DNA of 33,104 bases from Mycetocola sp. (lineage in GTDB: Bacteria > Actinomycetota > Actinomycetes > Actinomycetales > Microbacteriaceae), in contig NZ_JAODMP010000040.1 in assembly GCF_025464835.1 (NCBI RefSeq), positions 1-33,104 of the forward strand, read 5' to 3'. Position 1 is the stretch's first letter. Every line of letters begins with the position of its first letter. The notes under the pieces are model-generated. The model was given only the letters and a program-made list of their open reading frames with translations, did no database searches and had not been told where the DNA came from. Shown in pieces: positions 16,999 to 25,542 of this stretch. Made by a program: the position numbers and the translations under genes.

Positions 16999-17898
16999 GT
17001 GCGCAAGGCACCAGCACTGCTCCTGTCCGCCGGCCTGTTGATGGCCACCCTCACCGGCTGCGCCTCCAGCTCAGCGGCGGACGCCTGTGTGCCGAAGGCA
17101 CCGGGCGGCGCGGCGTCGAAGCTGATCGACGTGTCCGGCTCGTTCGGCTCGGCTCCGAAAGTGGACTTCCCGACACCGGTGAAGGCCACGCACACGGAGC
17201 GAAAGGTTGTGATCGAGGGGGACGACGACGGCAACGTTCTCACCGGGGCGCAGAGCATCCGGATGGCCCTGGCCATGTACGACGGTGAAACCGGGGAACC
17301 GGTACCAGGAGCGTCGTACGGCGAGCCTGCGCTCTATGCGACGGCGCAACTCAACCCGGAGATCACCACAGCGCTCGAGTGCGTGACGCCCGGATCTCGC
17401 ATCGCCATGACCGTCCCTCAGGGCGATCATGCCGCCATCCTCGTCGCGGACATCTTCGACGTTTTCCTCGCGAAGGCCGATGGCGCCGACCGGCCCGTGC
17501 TGCAACCAGGACTTCCGTCTGTCGTCACCGCTGGGGATGGCACACCGGGTCTCACCATCCCGAAGTCCGACCCGCCGAAGGGACTCGAGGTCGCCGTGCT
17601 CAAGGAGGGCGACGGCGAGAAGGTGTCGAAGACCTCCAGGATGGTGGTGCATTACACCGGCGCGCTCTGGTCGGAACGGACGATCTTCGATTCCTCCTGG
17701 CAGGCAGGCTCTCCCGCGACGTTCAGTTCCGATGAGATCATCCCCGGCCTCGCGACGGCGCTCATCGGCAAAGAGGTCGGATCCCAGGTCCTCGTGGTCA
17801 TTCCTCCTGAACTCGGATACGGCGAGCAGGCGAATGCATCGATTCCGGCCAACTCGACGCTCGTCTTCGTCGTCGACATCCTCGGCATCCTGGGCTGA
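16999..17898 (+). CDS. FKBP-type peptidyl-prolyl isomerase lipoprotein, 299 aa
   Basis: Catalyses proline cis-trans isomerisation on the outer face of the membrane. Numbered from GTG 16999, the signal peptide ends in the lipobox LTGC with Cys21 as the lipidated residue. A degenerate FKBP-like domain (about 45-175, VDFPTPVKATHTERKVVIEGDD and SRIAMTVPQGDH) is followed by a canonical C-terminal FKBP domain (about 190-299) with VVHYTG, FDSSW, IIPGLATALIGKEVGSQ, IPPELGYG and STLVFVVDIL. GTG 16999 follows GAAGAGAG; TTG at 16984 adds only five residues and places charged residues before the signal. TAAAAT at 16943-16948, overlapping the trmI stop, may be its -10. Lipidation links it to lnt further downstream. 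Confidence 0.93.
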   Translation: MRKAPALLLSAGLLMATLTGCASSSAADACVPKAPGGAASKLIDVSGSFGSAPKVDFPTPVKATHTERKVVIEGDDDGNVLTGAQSIRMALAMYDGETGEPVPGASYGEPALYATAQLNPEITTALECVTPGSRIAMTVPQGDHAAILVADIFDVFLAKADGADRPVLQPGLPSVVTAGDGTPGLTIPKSDPPKGLEVAVLKEGDGEKVSKTSRMVVHYTGALWSERTIFDSSWQAGSPATFSSDEIIPGLATALIGKEVGSQVLVVIPPELGYGEQANASIPANSTLVFVVDILGILG

Positions 17899-17925
17899 GC
17901 CGACGGTCGGTCCCGGCCGGACGCA

Positions 17926-17938
17926 TAGGATGATGTCG
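17926..17938 (+). promoter_or_regulatory. Leaderless promoter: TAGGAT, 6 nt, GTG
   Basis: TAGGAT (17926-17931), 6 nt, GTG 17938. This is the same geometry as before the carboxypeptidase, mshC and lnt. It would drive the pafB-pafC pair and perhaps the tat genes. Confidence 0.6.
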
Positions 17939-18960
17939 TGCCAGAACCCACCGAAACAGCAGCGCAGCGCGTAGCCGTCGAGGAGCGTCTCTTCAGCCTC
18001 GTGCTCGCCCTGCTCGCGACCGAACAGGGCCTGACCAAGTCGGAGATCCTCTCGACGGTGCAGGGATACCGGCAGCGTTACTCGGGCTCAGGCGGCAACG
18101 CGTCACTCGAGCGCCAGTTCGAACGCGACAAGGACGACATCCGGGAGCTCGGGATCCCGCTCGAGACCGTCGAACCACCGGGGGACCCTGGCAACAACCA
18201 GCTCACCCGCTACCGCATTCCTAAAGGGGAATACGACCTGCCCAAGGAGCTCACGTTCTCACCGGCGGAGATCGCCATGCTGTCCCTCGCTGCCACGGTG
18301 TGGCGGCAGGGCTCGCTCTCGGCCGAGTCGCGACGCGCGATCCTCAAACTCCGATCGCTGGGGATCGAGTCTGACGAACCGGTGATCGGGTATGCGCCAC
18401 GGGTGCGGATCCGCGAGAGCTCGTTCGAGCCGCTCAGGCAGGCGCTCGAGCAGCACAACGTTGTCGAGTTCCCGTACCTCAAGCCGGGCGAGTCGACGGC
18501 GAAGACGCGAACGGTCGCCCCGCTCGCCCTCGTGCAGCACCATGGTCGCTGGCACCTCTCGGCACACGACCTCACGATCGACGAAGGTCGCACCTTCCTT
18601 CTCTCACGGATCGTGGGACCCGTGAAGCCGCTGCAGCGCACCTGGACTCCTCCAGAGCCCGGCGGACACGCTGAACGTTCGCTCCAGGCACTCGACGCCC
18701 TGTGGGAATCCCAGCGCGCGGTGATCACAGTGGAACCAGGAACGGATGCCGCCACACGGCTCGTCAAACGCGCGTCCGCCGCGGAGACCGGAACCCTTGA
18801 ACTGCACTACACCGACGTCGACGTGCTCGCCGATGAACTGGCTGCCTACGGGCCGGAGGTTCTCGTGGAGTCGCCGCAGCGACTCATCGACGCCGTCCTC
18901 TCCCGGCACGTGAAGACCGTTCGCGCCCACCGCGGCGGAGTGGGGAAAAACCGTGGCTAA
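17938..18960 (+). CDS. pafB: WYL-domain transcriptional regulator PafB, 340 aa
   Basis: One half of the PafBC regulator, which in mycobacteria activates many DNA-damage genes independently of LexA/RecA. An N-terminal helix-turn-helix region (about 15-90: LFSLVLALLATEQGLTKSEILSTVQGY ... FERDKDDIRELGIPLETV) is followed by a WYL domain (about 150-235), where the usual WYL triad reads as GRWHLSAHDL, and a WCX-like C-terminal domain. Length is normal for PafB. It overlaps pafC by 8 bp, so the two are coupled and probably act as a heterodimer. The name refers to proteasome accessory factor B, from its position near pafA in mycobacteria; no pafA is in this window. Confidence 0.93.
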   Translation: MPEPTETAAQRVAVEERLFSLVLALLATEQGLTKSEILSTVQGYRQRYSGSGGNASLERQFERDKDDIRELGIPLETVEPPGDPGNNQLTRYRIPKGEYDLPKELTFSPAEIAMLSLAATVWRQGSLSAESRRAILKLRSLGIESDEPVIGYAPRVRIRESSFEPLRQALEQHNVVEFPYLKPGESTAKTRTVAPLALVQHHGRWHLSAHDLTIDEGRTFLLSRIVGPVKPLQRTWTPPEPGGHAERSLQALDALWESQRAVITVEPGTDAATRLVKRASAAETGTLELHYTDVDVLADELAAYGPEVLVESPQRLIDAVLSRHVKTVRAHRGGVGKNRG

Positions 18961-19936
18961 GTACGGGCTTCACGCGAGAGACAAACTGGCGTTCCTCCTC
19001 GCCCTCGTTCCCTACCTGATGGACCATGGCCATGTCAGCGTGGCAGATGCCGCGAGGCACTTCGGCGTCGACGAGGAGCAGATCCGCGACTCGGTGCGCC
19101 TGATCGCCGTCTCAGGTGTACCGGGAGAGACCAGCTCGTACCAGCATGAAGACCTGTTCGACATCGACTGGGACCTGTTCGAGGAGAACGACGAAATCGT
19201 CATCACCCACCTCGTGGCGATCGACGACTCCCCACGGTTTTCGGCCCGTGAAGCCGCCGCGCTCATCGCAGGCCTGCAGTACCTGTCGTCCCTGCCCGAG
19301 CAGGCAGACCGGGATGTGCTCGGGTCGCTGATGTCGAAACTCGCGCTCGGTTCGAGCGGGCGCCCCTCAGAAGTGGCCGTCGGTTCGAGTTCCGTTGACA
19401 CAGCGCTGGCCCGGATCCGCGATTCGGTCGCGGCGGGCCACCGCATCGAATTCGATTACCTCAACTCGCGGGGCGAGTCGGAGAAACGCACCGTCGATCC
19501 GTTGCGCATCCAGTCGCTCGACCAGGACTGGTACCTGCGCGGTTGGGATCACCTTCGCCAGGCCGTCAGGACCTTCCGGCTCGACCGGATGAGCAACCTT
19601 ATCGCGACGGACGAGCCGATCAGCCACCACGCCGCAGAGGTGCCGCTGTCCGAGAGCCTCTTCGAGAGCTCGGACACCGACCTCGAGGTCGTCGTCGAAC
19701 TGCCGGATGACGCAATCGGGATGATCGCGGATTATCTGACCACGGATGCTCCGGTGCCTGGCAGGAACGGCCGGTCGCGGGTGACGCTTCACGTGGCCCA
19801 CGATCACGGACTCAAGCGCCTCATCGCGGGCCTCTCCGGAGTGGTGACCGTGATCAGCCCCGACACGGCGAGGACGCACGTGGCCGACTGGGCGCAGGCT
19901 GCTCTGGACCGATACGCTGGGCGAACCGACCGGTAG
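18953..19936 (+). CDS. pafC: WYL-domain transcriptional regulator PafC, 327 aa
   Basis: Partner of PafB. The N-terminal winged helix (YGLHARDKLAFLLALVPYLMDHGHVSVADAARHFGVDEEQI, from residue 4) is followed by the WYL domain with RIEFDYLNSRGESEKRTVDPLRIQSLDQDWYLRGWDHLRQAVRTFRLDRM (about 164-213), where WYLRGW gives the WYL motif, and a C-terminal WCX region. WYL domains of this pair are thought to sense a single-stranded nucleic-acid or DNA-damage signal. GTG 18953 lies 8 bp inside the end of pafB, preceded by a GGAGTGGGG stretch within the pafB coding end. A new promoter for tatA appears 30 bp after the stop. Confidence 0.93.
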   Translation: MAKYGLHARDKLAFLLALVPYLMDHGHVSVADAARHFGVDEEQIRDSVRLIAVSGVPGETSSYQHEDLFDIDWDLFEENDEIVITHLVAIDDSPRFSAREAAALIAGLQYLSSLPEQADRDVLGSLMSKLALGSSGRPSEVAVGSSSVDTALARIRDSVAAGHRIEFDYLNSRGESEKRTVDPLRIQSLDQDWYLRGWDHLRQAVRTFRLDRMSNLIATDEPISHHAAEVPLSESLFESSDTDLEVVVELPDDAIGMIADYLTTDAPVPGRNGRSRVTLHVAHDHGLKRLIAGLSGVVTVISPDTARTHVADWAQAALDRYAGRTDR

Positions 19937-19967
19937 CCCTCACTGGGCCATTATGAGCAAAGCACGG

Positions 19968-19997
19968 TAAACTTGCCGGACACTCTGGATCAAAGGA
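19968..19997 (+). promoter_or_regulatory. tatA promoter -10 and ribosome binding site
   Basis: TAAACT (19968-19973) is a good -10 match. AAAGGA (19992-19997) is a clear Shine-Dalgarno 6 nt before ATG 20004. Unlike several neighbours, tatA thus has a leadered start. Confidence 0.5.
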
Positions 19998-20003
19998 CAT
20001 CTC

Positions 20004-20279
20004 ATGGGAATCTTCGGTAACGCGTTCAGCGGGTGGCACCTTCTCGTCATCGTGTTCCTCGTGCTTCTTTTGTTCGGCGCCCCGAAACTCCCTGCCCTCG
20101 CGAAGAGCGTCGGGCAGTCGATGAAGATCTTCAAGAGCGAGATCAAAAGCGACAAGTCCGACACGACCGTCGATGACGCCACCGTTCCGCCGGTTCAGCC
20201 CGCAGCGACCCAGCCCGTGGCAGACCCCACGGTCGTGAATCCCGGAACGGGCACCCCCGGATCCCAGACGAAGCCGTAG
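20004..20279 (+). CDS. tatA: Sec-independent protein translocase subunit TatA, 91 aa
   Basis: Pore-forming subunit of the twin-arginine system, which exports folded proteins. It has one transmembrane helix at about 10-25 (GWHLLVIVFLVLLLFG), the FG hinge followed by APKLPALAKSVGQSMKIFKSEI as an amphipathic helix (about 25-47), and a Pro/Thr-rich, acidic, probably disordered tail to residue 91. Length and layout are normal for actinobacterial TatA. tatC follows after 5 bp; tatB is not in this window and is usually encoded elsewhere in actinobacteria. Confidence 0.95.
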   Translation: MGIFGNAFSGWHLLVIVFLVLLLFGAPKLPALAKSVGQSMKIFKSEIKSDKSDTTVDDATVPPVQPAATQPVADPTVVNPGTGTPGSQTKP

Positions 20280-20284
20280 GGCTC

Positions 20285-21076
20285 ATGCCCGCCCGTACCA
20301 GACGGGGCAGGAACGCTGACGGCCGGATGTCGCTCGGTGAGCACCTGGTCGAATTGCGCAAACGCCTCTTCATCAGCGCCATCGGCATCGTGCTCGCCAT
20401 GGTCGGGGGCTTCATCGTCTCTGACTTCGCCATCTCCGCCATGGCAACCCCGATCACCGAGATCGCGCTCGCTCGGGGCCAGGCCCTGCTCAACTTCGAC
20501 AACGTCACCGGCGCCTTCGACCTTCGGATGAAGGTCGCATTCACGATCGGCATCGTCCTCTCCAGCCCGATCTGGCTCTACCAGATCTGGGCGTTCCTCG
20601 TACCTGGGCTCACTCGGAAGGAGATCGGCTACGCGCTCGGCTTCCTGCTCAGCGCCGTCCCGCTGTTCCTCGCCGGTTGCGCTGCCGGCTGGTTCGTCCT
20701 GCCACACATCGTCGAACTGATGGTCGGATTCACCCCGACGGATGCCTCCAACTTCTTCAATGCGGGGATCTATTTCGATTTCGTGCTGAAGCTTGTCCTC
20801 GCGGTCGGCATCGCGTTCGTCGTCCCGGTGTTCCTCGTGCTGCTGAACTTCGTCGGCGTGTTGAGCGCAGCGACCATCATCAAGTCCTGGCGCGTGGCGA
20901 TCCTCGTGATCGCATTGTTCTGCGCTATCGCGACGCCCGCGGCCGACGTGGTGTCGATGTTCCTTCTCGCCATCCCGATGATCGTGCTGTATTTCGCCGC
21001 GTACGGGGTCGCTTTCCTCCATGACCGCCGCGCCGCCAGGCGCCAGCTCGCCTTCGAGGCAGAATTGGCCTTGTGA
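20285..21076 (+). CDS. tatC: Sec-independent protein translocase subunit TatC, 263 aa
   Basis: The polytopic receptor of the Tat system that binds the twin-arginine signal. The hallmark N-terminal motif SLGEHLVELRKRLFISAIGI (about 17-36) precedes the first of about six membrane helices. FDLRMKVAFTIGIVLSSPIWLYQIWAFLVPGLTRKEIGYA covers the family signature region. FYFLPHI-type and ATPAADVVSMFLLAIPMIVLYFAAYGVAF segments complete the fold. It begins 5 bp after tatA and ends overlapping the helY start by 4 bp (GTGA at 21073), so tatA, tatC and helY are in one operon. An internal ATG in SLGEHL context (20327) would be a shorter alternative. Confidence 0.96.
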   Translation: MPARTRRGRNADGRMSLGEHLVELRKRLFISAIGIVLAMVGGFIVSDFAISAMATPITEIALARGQALLNFDNVTGAFDLRMKVAFTIGIVLSSPIWLYQIWAFLVPGLTRKEIGYALGFLLSAVPLFLAGCAAGWFVLPHIVELMVGFTPTDASNFFNAGIYFDFVLKLVLAVGIAFVVPVFLVLLNFVGVLSAATIIKSWRVAILVIALFCAIATPAADVVSMFLLAIPMIVLYFAAYGVAFLHDRRAARRQLAFEAELAL

Positions 21077-23499
21077 CCGTCAACCTGTCCCCAGCTGAAC
21101 GATATGCGGCCTCCCGGCGCAAGACGCCTCTGCTTGACGCCTTCCGTGCGAAGCAGCGTTTCGACCTCGACCCGTTCCAACTCGAAGCCTGTGCGAGCGT
21201 GGAGGCGGGCAACAGCGTCCTCGTCGCCGCGCCGACCGGGGCTGGCAAGACAATCATCGCGGAGTTCGCCATCTACGCGGCGATGCAGCGCACCAGGTCG
21301 AAAGTGTTCTACACGGCGCCGATGAAAGCGCTGAGCAACCAGAAGTTCAACGAACTGGTCGCCGAGTACGGTGCCGAGTCGGTCGGCCTCCTCACGGGCG
21401 ACACGAATATCAACGCACGGGCGCGCGTCGTCGTGATGACCACCGAAGTGCTCCGGAACATGCTCTACGCCGACTCGGACCTGCTCGCCGACCTCGCCTA
21501 CGTCGTCATGGACGAGGTGCACTACCTCGCTGACCGGTTCCGCGGCGCCGTGTGGGAAGAAGTGATCATCCACCTCCCGCAGGAGGTGCGGATGGTCTCG
21601 CTGAGCGCGACGGTGTCCAACGCCGAGGAGTTCGGCGACTGGCTCCAGGCCGTCCGCGGCCACACCGAGGTCATCGTCTCCGAGGAACGGCCCGTGCCGC
21701 TCGACCAGCACGTTCTCATGCGCGGAAAGCTCGTCGATCTTTTCGCCGCGCCGAGCCTCGCCGAGACGCACTCGGTGAACCCCGAGCTGGTCAGGATGGC
21801 ACAGTTCGGCGGCCGCTCACTCAACAACAAGCAACACAACGACGTCAGCCGGTACAACGCCAAACGTGGCCAGCGCACACAACAACAGCGGGTGGATCGC
21901 GGCCAGGTCATCGAGCTCCTCGACGAGCACCACCTGCTCCCGGCGATCTTCTTCATCTTCAGCCGGGTGGGCTGTGATCAGGCGGTCACGCAGGTGCTCC
22001 GGTCAGGCATCCGGCTCACCGAGGCACACGAACGCGCCGAAATCCGCGAAATCGTCGAGGACCGCTGCTCCGCCCTGCAGGACGAGGACCTCGGCGTGCT
22101 CGGGTACTGGGAGTGGCTCGAAGGGCTCGAACGCGGAATCGCCGCTCACCACGCCGGAATGCTGCCCGCATTCAAGGAGGTCGTCGAGGAACTGTTCCGC
22201 CGCAAGCTCGTCAAAGCGGTCTTCGCCACCGAAACGCTCGCCCTCGGCATCAACATGCCCGCTCGAACCGTCGTGCTCGAGAAGCTCGAGAAGTTCAACG
22301 GTGAAGCGCGCGTCCCCATCACACCGGGGGAGTACACCCAGCTGACCGGCCGGGCCGGTCGCCGCGGAATCGACGTGGAAGGGCACGCCGTCATCGCGTG
22401 GCAGGAAGGCCTGCATCCGCAATCGGTCGCGTCTCTCGCGTCGCGGCGCAGCTACCCGCTCAACTCGAGCTTCAAACCCACATACAACATGGCCGTGAAC
22501 CTCATCGACCAGTTCGGTCGTGAACGGACCCGCGAGATACTCGAGTCGTCATTCGCCCAGTTCCAGGCCGACCGCGCGGTGGTCGGCATGGCACGCAAGG
22601 TCCGGGAGCAGGAGGGCTCGCTCGCGAAATACCGTGAGGCGATGACCTGCCACCTGGGCGACTTCGCCGAATACGCCGGTATCCGCCGGGAACTGACCGA
22701 CCTCGAACGCAAGAACGGGTCTCCTGAACACTCCTCCCGGTCACAGAACGACCGCCGCCAGCGCCAGCTCGTCGGGCTGCGCAAGCGCATGAAGGCCCAC
22801 CCGTGCCACGGATGCGCCGACCGGGAACAACACGCCAGATGGGCAGAACGCTGGTTCACCCTGAAGCGGCAGACCGACCAGCTCAGCCGGCAGATCTCGA
22901 CCAGGACGGGCGCCGTCGCGAAAATCTTCGACCGGGTCACCGACGTCCTGCTTGAATACGAGTACCTCATTCCCGGGGAGAACGGAGAGGTCGAGCTCAG
23001 CGCCGCCGGCCGCACTCTCAAACGCATTTACGGCGAAAGGGACCTCCTCGTCGCGGAGGCCCTCCGGCGAGGAGTATGGAACGACCTCGACCCGGCGAGT
23101 CTCGCCGCGATGGCCTGCTGCATCGTCTTCGAACCGCGCCGCGACGAAGGCACCCTCGCTGACCGGTTTCTGCCCCGCGGGTCCTTCCGGGTGGCGCTCG
23201 ACAAGACCCAGGACCTCTGGGCCCGGCTCGATGACACCGAACAGGAGAACCGTCTGCCTGGCAGTGAGCCCCTCGCCACCGGCCTGTCCCTTGCCATGCA
23301 CATGTGGGCGCGCGGCTCGAGCCTCAACACTGTGCTGACAGAGGCGGACATGGCGGCAGGAGACTTCGTCCGCTGGACCAAACAGACCATCGATCTGCTC
23401 GACCAGCTTTCGATCGTCGCCGACGGTGGGGTCGGACGCAATGCCCGTAAGGCCCTCGAAGCCATCCGCAGGGGAATCGTCGCGTACAGCGCCGTGTGA
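21073..23499 (+). CDS. helY: Ski2-like DEAD/DEAH-box RNA helicase HelY, 808 aa
   Basis: A superfamily 2 helicase of the Ski2/Mtr4 group, likely acting on RNA. Motifs: Walker A APTGAGKT (53-60), Ia TAPMKALSNQK (81-91), DEVH (147-150), SAT (178-180), motif V region TETLALGINMPARTVV, and motif VI QLTGRAGRRGID (423-434). A central arch-like insert contains the HPCHGCADREQHARW segment with two Cys and two His. The C-terminal DSHCT-type domain (about 640-808) ends EAIRRGIVAYSAV. Length is slightly shorter than the mycobacterial protein as I recall it. The start GTG 21073 overlaps the tatC stop, as in other actinobacteria, which argues for coupled translation rather than functional linkage to Tat. 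Confidence 0.95.
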   Translation: MTVNLSPAERYAASRRKTPLLDAFRAKQRFDLDPFQLEACASVEAGNSVLVAAPTGAGKTIIAEFAIYAAMQRTRSKVFYTAPMKALSNQKFNELVAEYGAESVGLLTGDTNINARARVVVMTTEVLRNMLYADSDLLADLAYVVMDEVHYLADRFRGAVWEEVIIHLPQEVRMVSLSATVSNAEEFGDWLQAVRGHTEVIVSEERPVPLDQHVLMRGKLVDLFAAPSLAETHSVNPELVRMAQFGGRSLNNKQHNDVSRYNAKRGQRTQQQRVDRGQVIELLDEHHLLPAIFFIFSRVGCDQAVTQVLRSGIRLTEAHERAEIREIVEDRCSALQDEDLGVLGYWEWLEGLERGIAAHHAGMLPAFKEVVEELFRRKLVKAVFATETLALGINMPARTVVLEKLEKFNGEARVPITPGEYTQLTGRAGRRGIDVEGHAVIAWQEGLHPQSVASLASRRSYPLNSSFKPTYNMAVNLIDQFGRERTREILESSFAQFQADRAVVGMARKVREQEGSLAKYREAMTCHLGDFAEYAGIRRELTDLERKNGSPEHSSRSQNDRRQRQLVGLRKRMKAHPCHGCADREQHARWAERWFTLKRQTDQLSRQISTRTGAVAKIFDRVTDVLLEYEYLIPGENGEVELSAAGRTLKRIYGERDLLVAEALRRGVWNDLDPASLAAMACCIVFEPRRDEGTLADRFLPRGSFRVALDKTQDLWARLDDTEQENRLPGSEPLATGLSLAMHMWARGSSLNTVLTEADMAAGDFVRWTKQTIDLLDQLSIVADGGVGRNARKALEAIRRGIVAYSAV

Positions 23500-23520
23500 T
23501 CCGGGGCCGCTCACGCAACA

Positions 23521-23533
23521 TAGGCTGGAACAG
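23521..23533 (+). promoter_or_regulatory. Leaderless promoter: TAGGCT, 6 nt, GTG
   Basis: TAGGCT (23521-23526), 6 nt, GTG 23533 (lnt). It lies in the 33-bp gap after helY, so lnt can be expressed separately from the tat-helY operon. Confidence 0.6.
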
Positions 23534-25092
23534 TGACAGCCCCGACGCGACCGCCAGTGCCCCTCCTCGCCGCCGTCATCCTTGCCGCCGCCTCCGGTCC
23601 GGTCCTCGACGCCGCTTTCCCTGACCTCGGGATCTGGCCGCTGGCTTTCGTCGGCATCGGCCTCATCCTTGTCGTCCTGATCGGCCGCAGCGCCTGGGGC
23701 GCCCTTCTCACCGGTTTCATCGCGGGCGTCTCGTTCTACTTGGTGCACGTGTCCTGGGTTTCGCTGTATCTCGGCCCCGTTCCCTGGATCGCCCTGTCCG
23801 TACTCGAATCGATCTTCTTCGCGCTCGGAGCGCTGCTGATCACCCTGGCGTTCCGCTGGATACCGAGGGTCTGGTCGACGCCTCTCGGCCGGGTGGGACT
23901 GCTCCCGCTCGTCGTCGCCGGGCTCTGGACGGCTCGGGAAGCCCTTGTCAGCACCTGGCCGTACGGCGGGTTCGCCTGGGGACGTGTTGCGTTGAGCCAG
24001 TCCGAGAGTCCGTTCGCACCGCTGGTCGCGTGGGTCGGGGTCAGCGGTCTCAGCTTTCTCCTCGTCTGGCTCGTGGCGTTCCTGCTGCAGTTCCTCCGCG
24101 AGCCGAAGGTGTCGGTTCCGTCCCTTCGACTGCTCGCCCCAGCCGCGGCGGTCGCGGTGATGCTCGCTCTGCCGGCCTGGCCGATCGTCGAACGCGGCAC
24201 GTCGACCATCGCCGCCGTCCAGGGCAATGCGAAAGCCGGGTACTTCGACGATCGAGAACCGGGCGACATCCTCTCCGCCCAGGCTTCGGCGACTCTACCC
24301 CTCGTCGGTACCCCGGTCGACATGATCGTCTGGCCCGAGAACGGCACCGACCTTGACCCTGTGACGGTGCCGCAGGCGGCATCCGTCCTGGACTATCTCG
24401 GCGCCCAGACCGGCGCGCCGATTCTCACGGGAACGATCATGGAACGTGACGGCCGGTTCTACAACACGTCGCTGCTGTGGGAGCCGGGGATGGGCCCCAC
24501 CGACTACTACGACAAACGGCATCCGGTACCGTTCGGCGAGTATGTTCCAGACCGGGAGATCTGGGAGCCTTTCGCACCGGACCTGATCGGGCTGATCGCC
24601 CGGGAATACACCCCTGGCACCCGCGACAATGTCTTCGACGTCAACGGGGTGATTGCCGGCCTTTCCATCTGCTTCGACATCGTCGACGACGCCCTCACCC
24701 GTGAGGCCGTCGACCGTGGCGCCCAGGTGATCATCGCGCAGACCAACAACGCGGATTTCGGCCGCACCGACGAGAATCAGCAGCAACTCGCCATCGCCCG
24801 GCTCCGCGCGATCGAGGCATCCAGGAGCATTGTGAATGTGTCGACCGTTGGCACAAGCCAGATGATCGGCCCGAACGGTGCGACGCTCACCGAGATTCCG
24901 GCGTACGAGCCCGGGCACATGGTGTTCGACGTTCCCCTGGCCACAGGGAAGACCCCCGCGATGACGGCCGGCGGCCAGATCGAGACCCTCGTCTCGTTCT
25001 TCGGGCTCAGCGCGCTACTCGTCGCCCTGTTCGTCGGCACAAAAAACGGGCGCCAGCGTGAAGCTGACGCCCGATTCATGGACGGAAGTTAG
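23533..25092 (+). CDS. lnt: Apolipoprotein N-acyltransferase Lnt, 519 aa
   Basis: Adds the third acyl chain to the N-terminal cysteine of lipoproteins in the cytoplasmic membrane. About six to seven hydrophobic segments fill residues 8-195, then a nitrilase-like catalytic domain to about 480, and a last membrane helix (VSFFGLSALLVALFVG). The Glu-Lys-Cys triad is intact: Glu269 in IVWPENGTD, Lys328 in YYDKRHPVPFGEYVP and Cys380 in LSICFDI. In mycobacteria the equivalent protein is linked or fused to the polyprenol-phosphate-mannose synthase Ppm1; no such domain follows here. The gene overlaps convergent rbpA by 4 bp, and its last 50 bases contain the hairpin that ends rbpA transcription. Confidence 0.95.
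   Translation: MTAPTRPPVPLLAAVILAAASGPVLDAAFPDLGIWPLAFVGIGLILVVLIGRSAWGALLTGFIAGVSFYLVHVSWVSLYLGPVPWIALSVLESIFFALGALLITLAFRWIPRVWSTPLGRVGLLPLVVAGLWTAREALVSTWPYGGFAWGRVALSQSESPFAPLVAWVGVSGLSFLLVWLVAFLLQFLREPKVSVPSLRLLAPAAAVAVMLALPAWPIVERGTSTIAAVQGNAKAGYFDDREPGDILSAQASATLPLVGTPVDMIVWPENGTDLDPVTVPQAASVLDYLGAQTGAPILTGTIMERDGRFYNTSLLWEPGMGPTDYYDKRHPVPFGEYVPDREIWEPFAPDLIGLIAREYTPGTRDNVFDVNGVIAGLSICFDIVDDALTREAVDRGAQVIIAQTNNADFGRTDENQQQLAIARLRAIEASRSIVNVSTVGTSQMIGPNGATLTEIPAYEPGHMVFDVPLATGKTPAMTAGGQIETLVSFFGLSALLVALFVGTKNGRQREADARFMDGS
25041..25072 (-). terminator. Intrinsic terminator of rbpA, inside the 3' end of lnt
   Basis: On the minus strand GGGCGTCAGC, loop TTCAC, GCTGGCGCCC forms a 10-bp stem with one G-T pair (25048-25072). 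It is followed by a G and six T (25041-25046). This is a textbook Rho-independent terminator about 17 bp past the rbpA stop. It lies within coding sequence of the opposite-strand lnt gene. Confidence 0.88.
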
Positions 25093-25454
25093 GCCCCGAC
25101 CTTGTGCTGGCCGCGGCGCGCGCGCAAGAAGGCCAGGCGTTCCTCGAGGAGTTCCTCAAGTTCGTCCCGGCTCCGGCGTTCAAGCAGCATGTCCCAGTGG
25201 GTACGGGCCTGCTTCTGATCCGACCGGTCGATGACCACCGGTTCAGAGCCGACCATGAGAACGGCTTCCGCACCGCAGTGGCGGCACTCCCAGGTCTCTG
25301 GGGCCTCCGCATCGGCGGCGAACATCAGTGCGCTCTCGTGATTGCACTCCGGGCACAGGTACACCGACCGTACCCGTTCTGAAAATACGACGCCGTCCTC
25401 GCTCTGTAGGCTCTGGGCGCCGAGGCGCATTCCGCGCAAACTGCGATCTGCCAT
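25089..25454 (-). CDS. rbpA: RNA polymerase-binding protein RbpA, 121 aa
   Basis: An actinobacterial transcription factor that binds sigma (HrdB/SigA-like) and core polymerase and stabilises the open complex. The zinc-binding core carries CPEC (Cys34, Cys37) and CRHC (Cys57, Cys60). A basic linker and the sigma-interacting helices follow (ARTHWDMLLERRSRDELEELLEERLAFLRARRG, about 83-115). The N-terminal tail MADRSLRGMRLGAQSLQSEDGV is typical. Length is normal. ATG 25454 follows GAGAGGAAC, a good ribosome site. The 88-bp gap to the upstream GDPD gene leaves room for its own promoter. Its presence is a lineage marker for Actinobacteria. Confidence 0.97.
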   Translation of the reverse strand: MADRSLRGMRLGAQSLQSEDGVVFSERVRSVYLCPECNHESALMFAADAEAPETWECRHCGAEAVLMVGSEPVVIDRSDQKQARTHWDMLLERRSRDELEELLEERLAFLRARRGQHKVGA

Positions 25455-25542
25455 GTTCCGGTTCCTCTCGCTCGCTGAGTCCAGTTATAGACCCCCAAGC
25501 TGGGCAACGCCTTGTCATCGGGGAGTTTCTCCCAGCGTCCAC

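Noticed and set aside
20195-21022. Long acidic open frame on the minus strand, opposite tatC
   Set aside because: Low-complexity Asp/Glu/Arg/His composition from reading hydrophobic tatC codons backwards; tatC is unmistakable on the plus strand.
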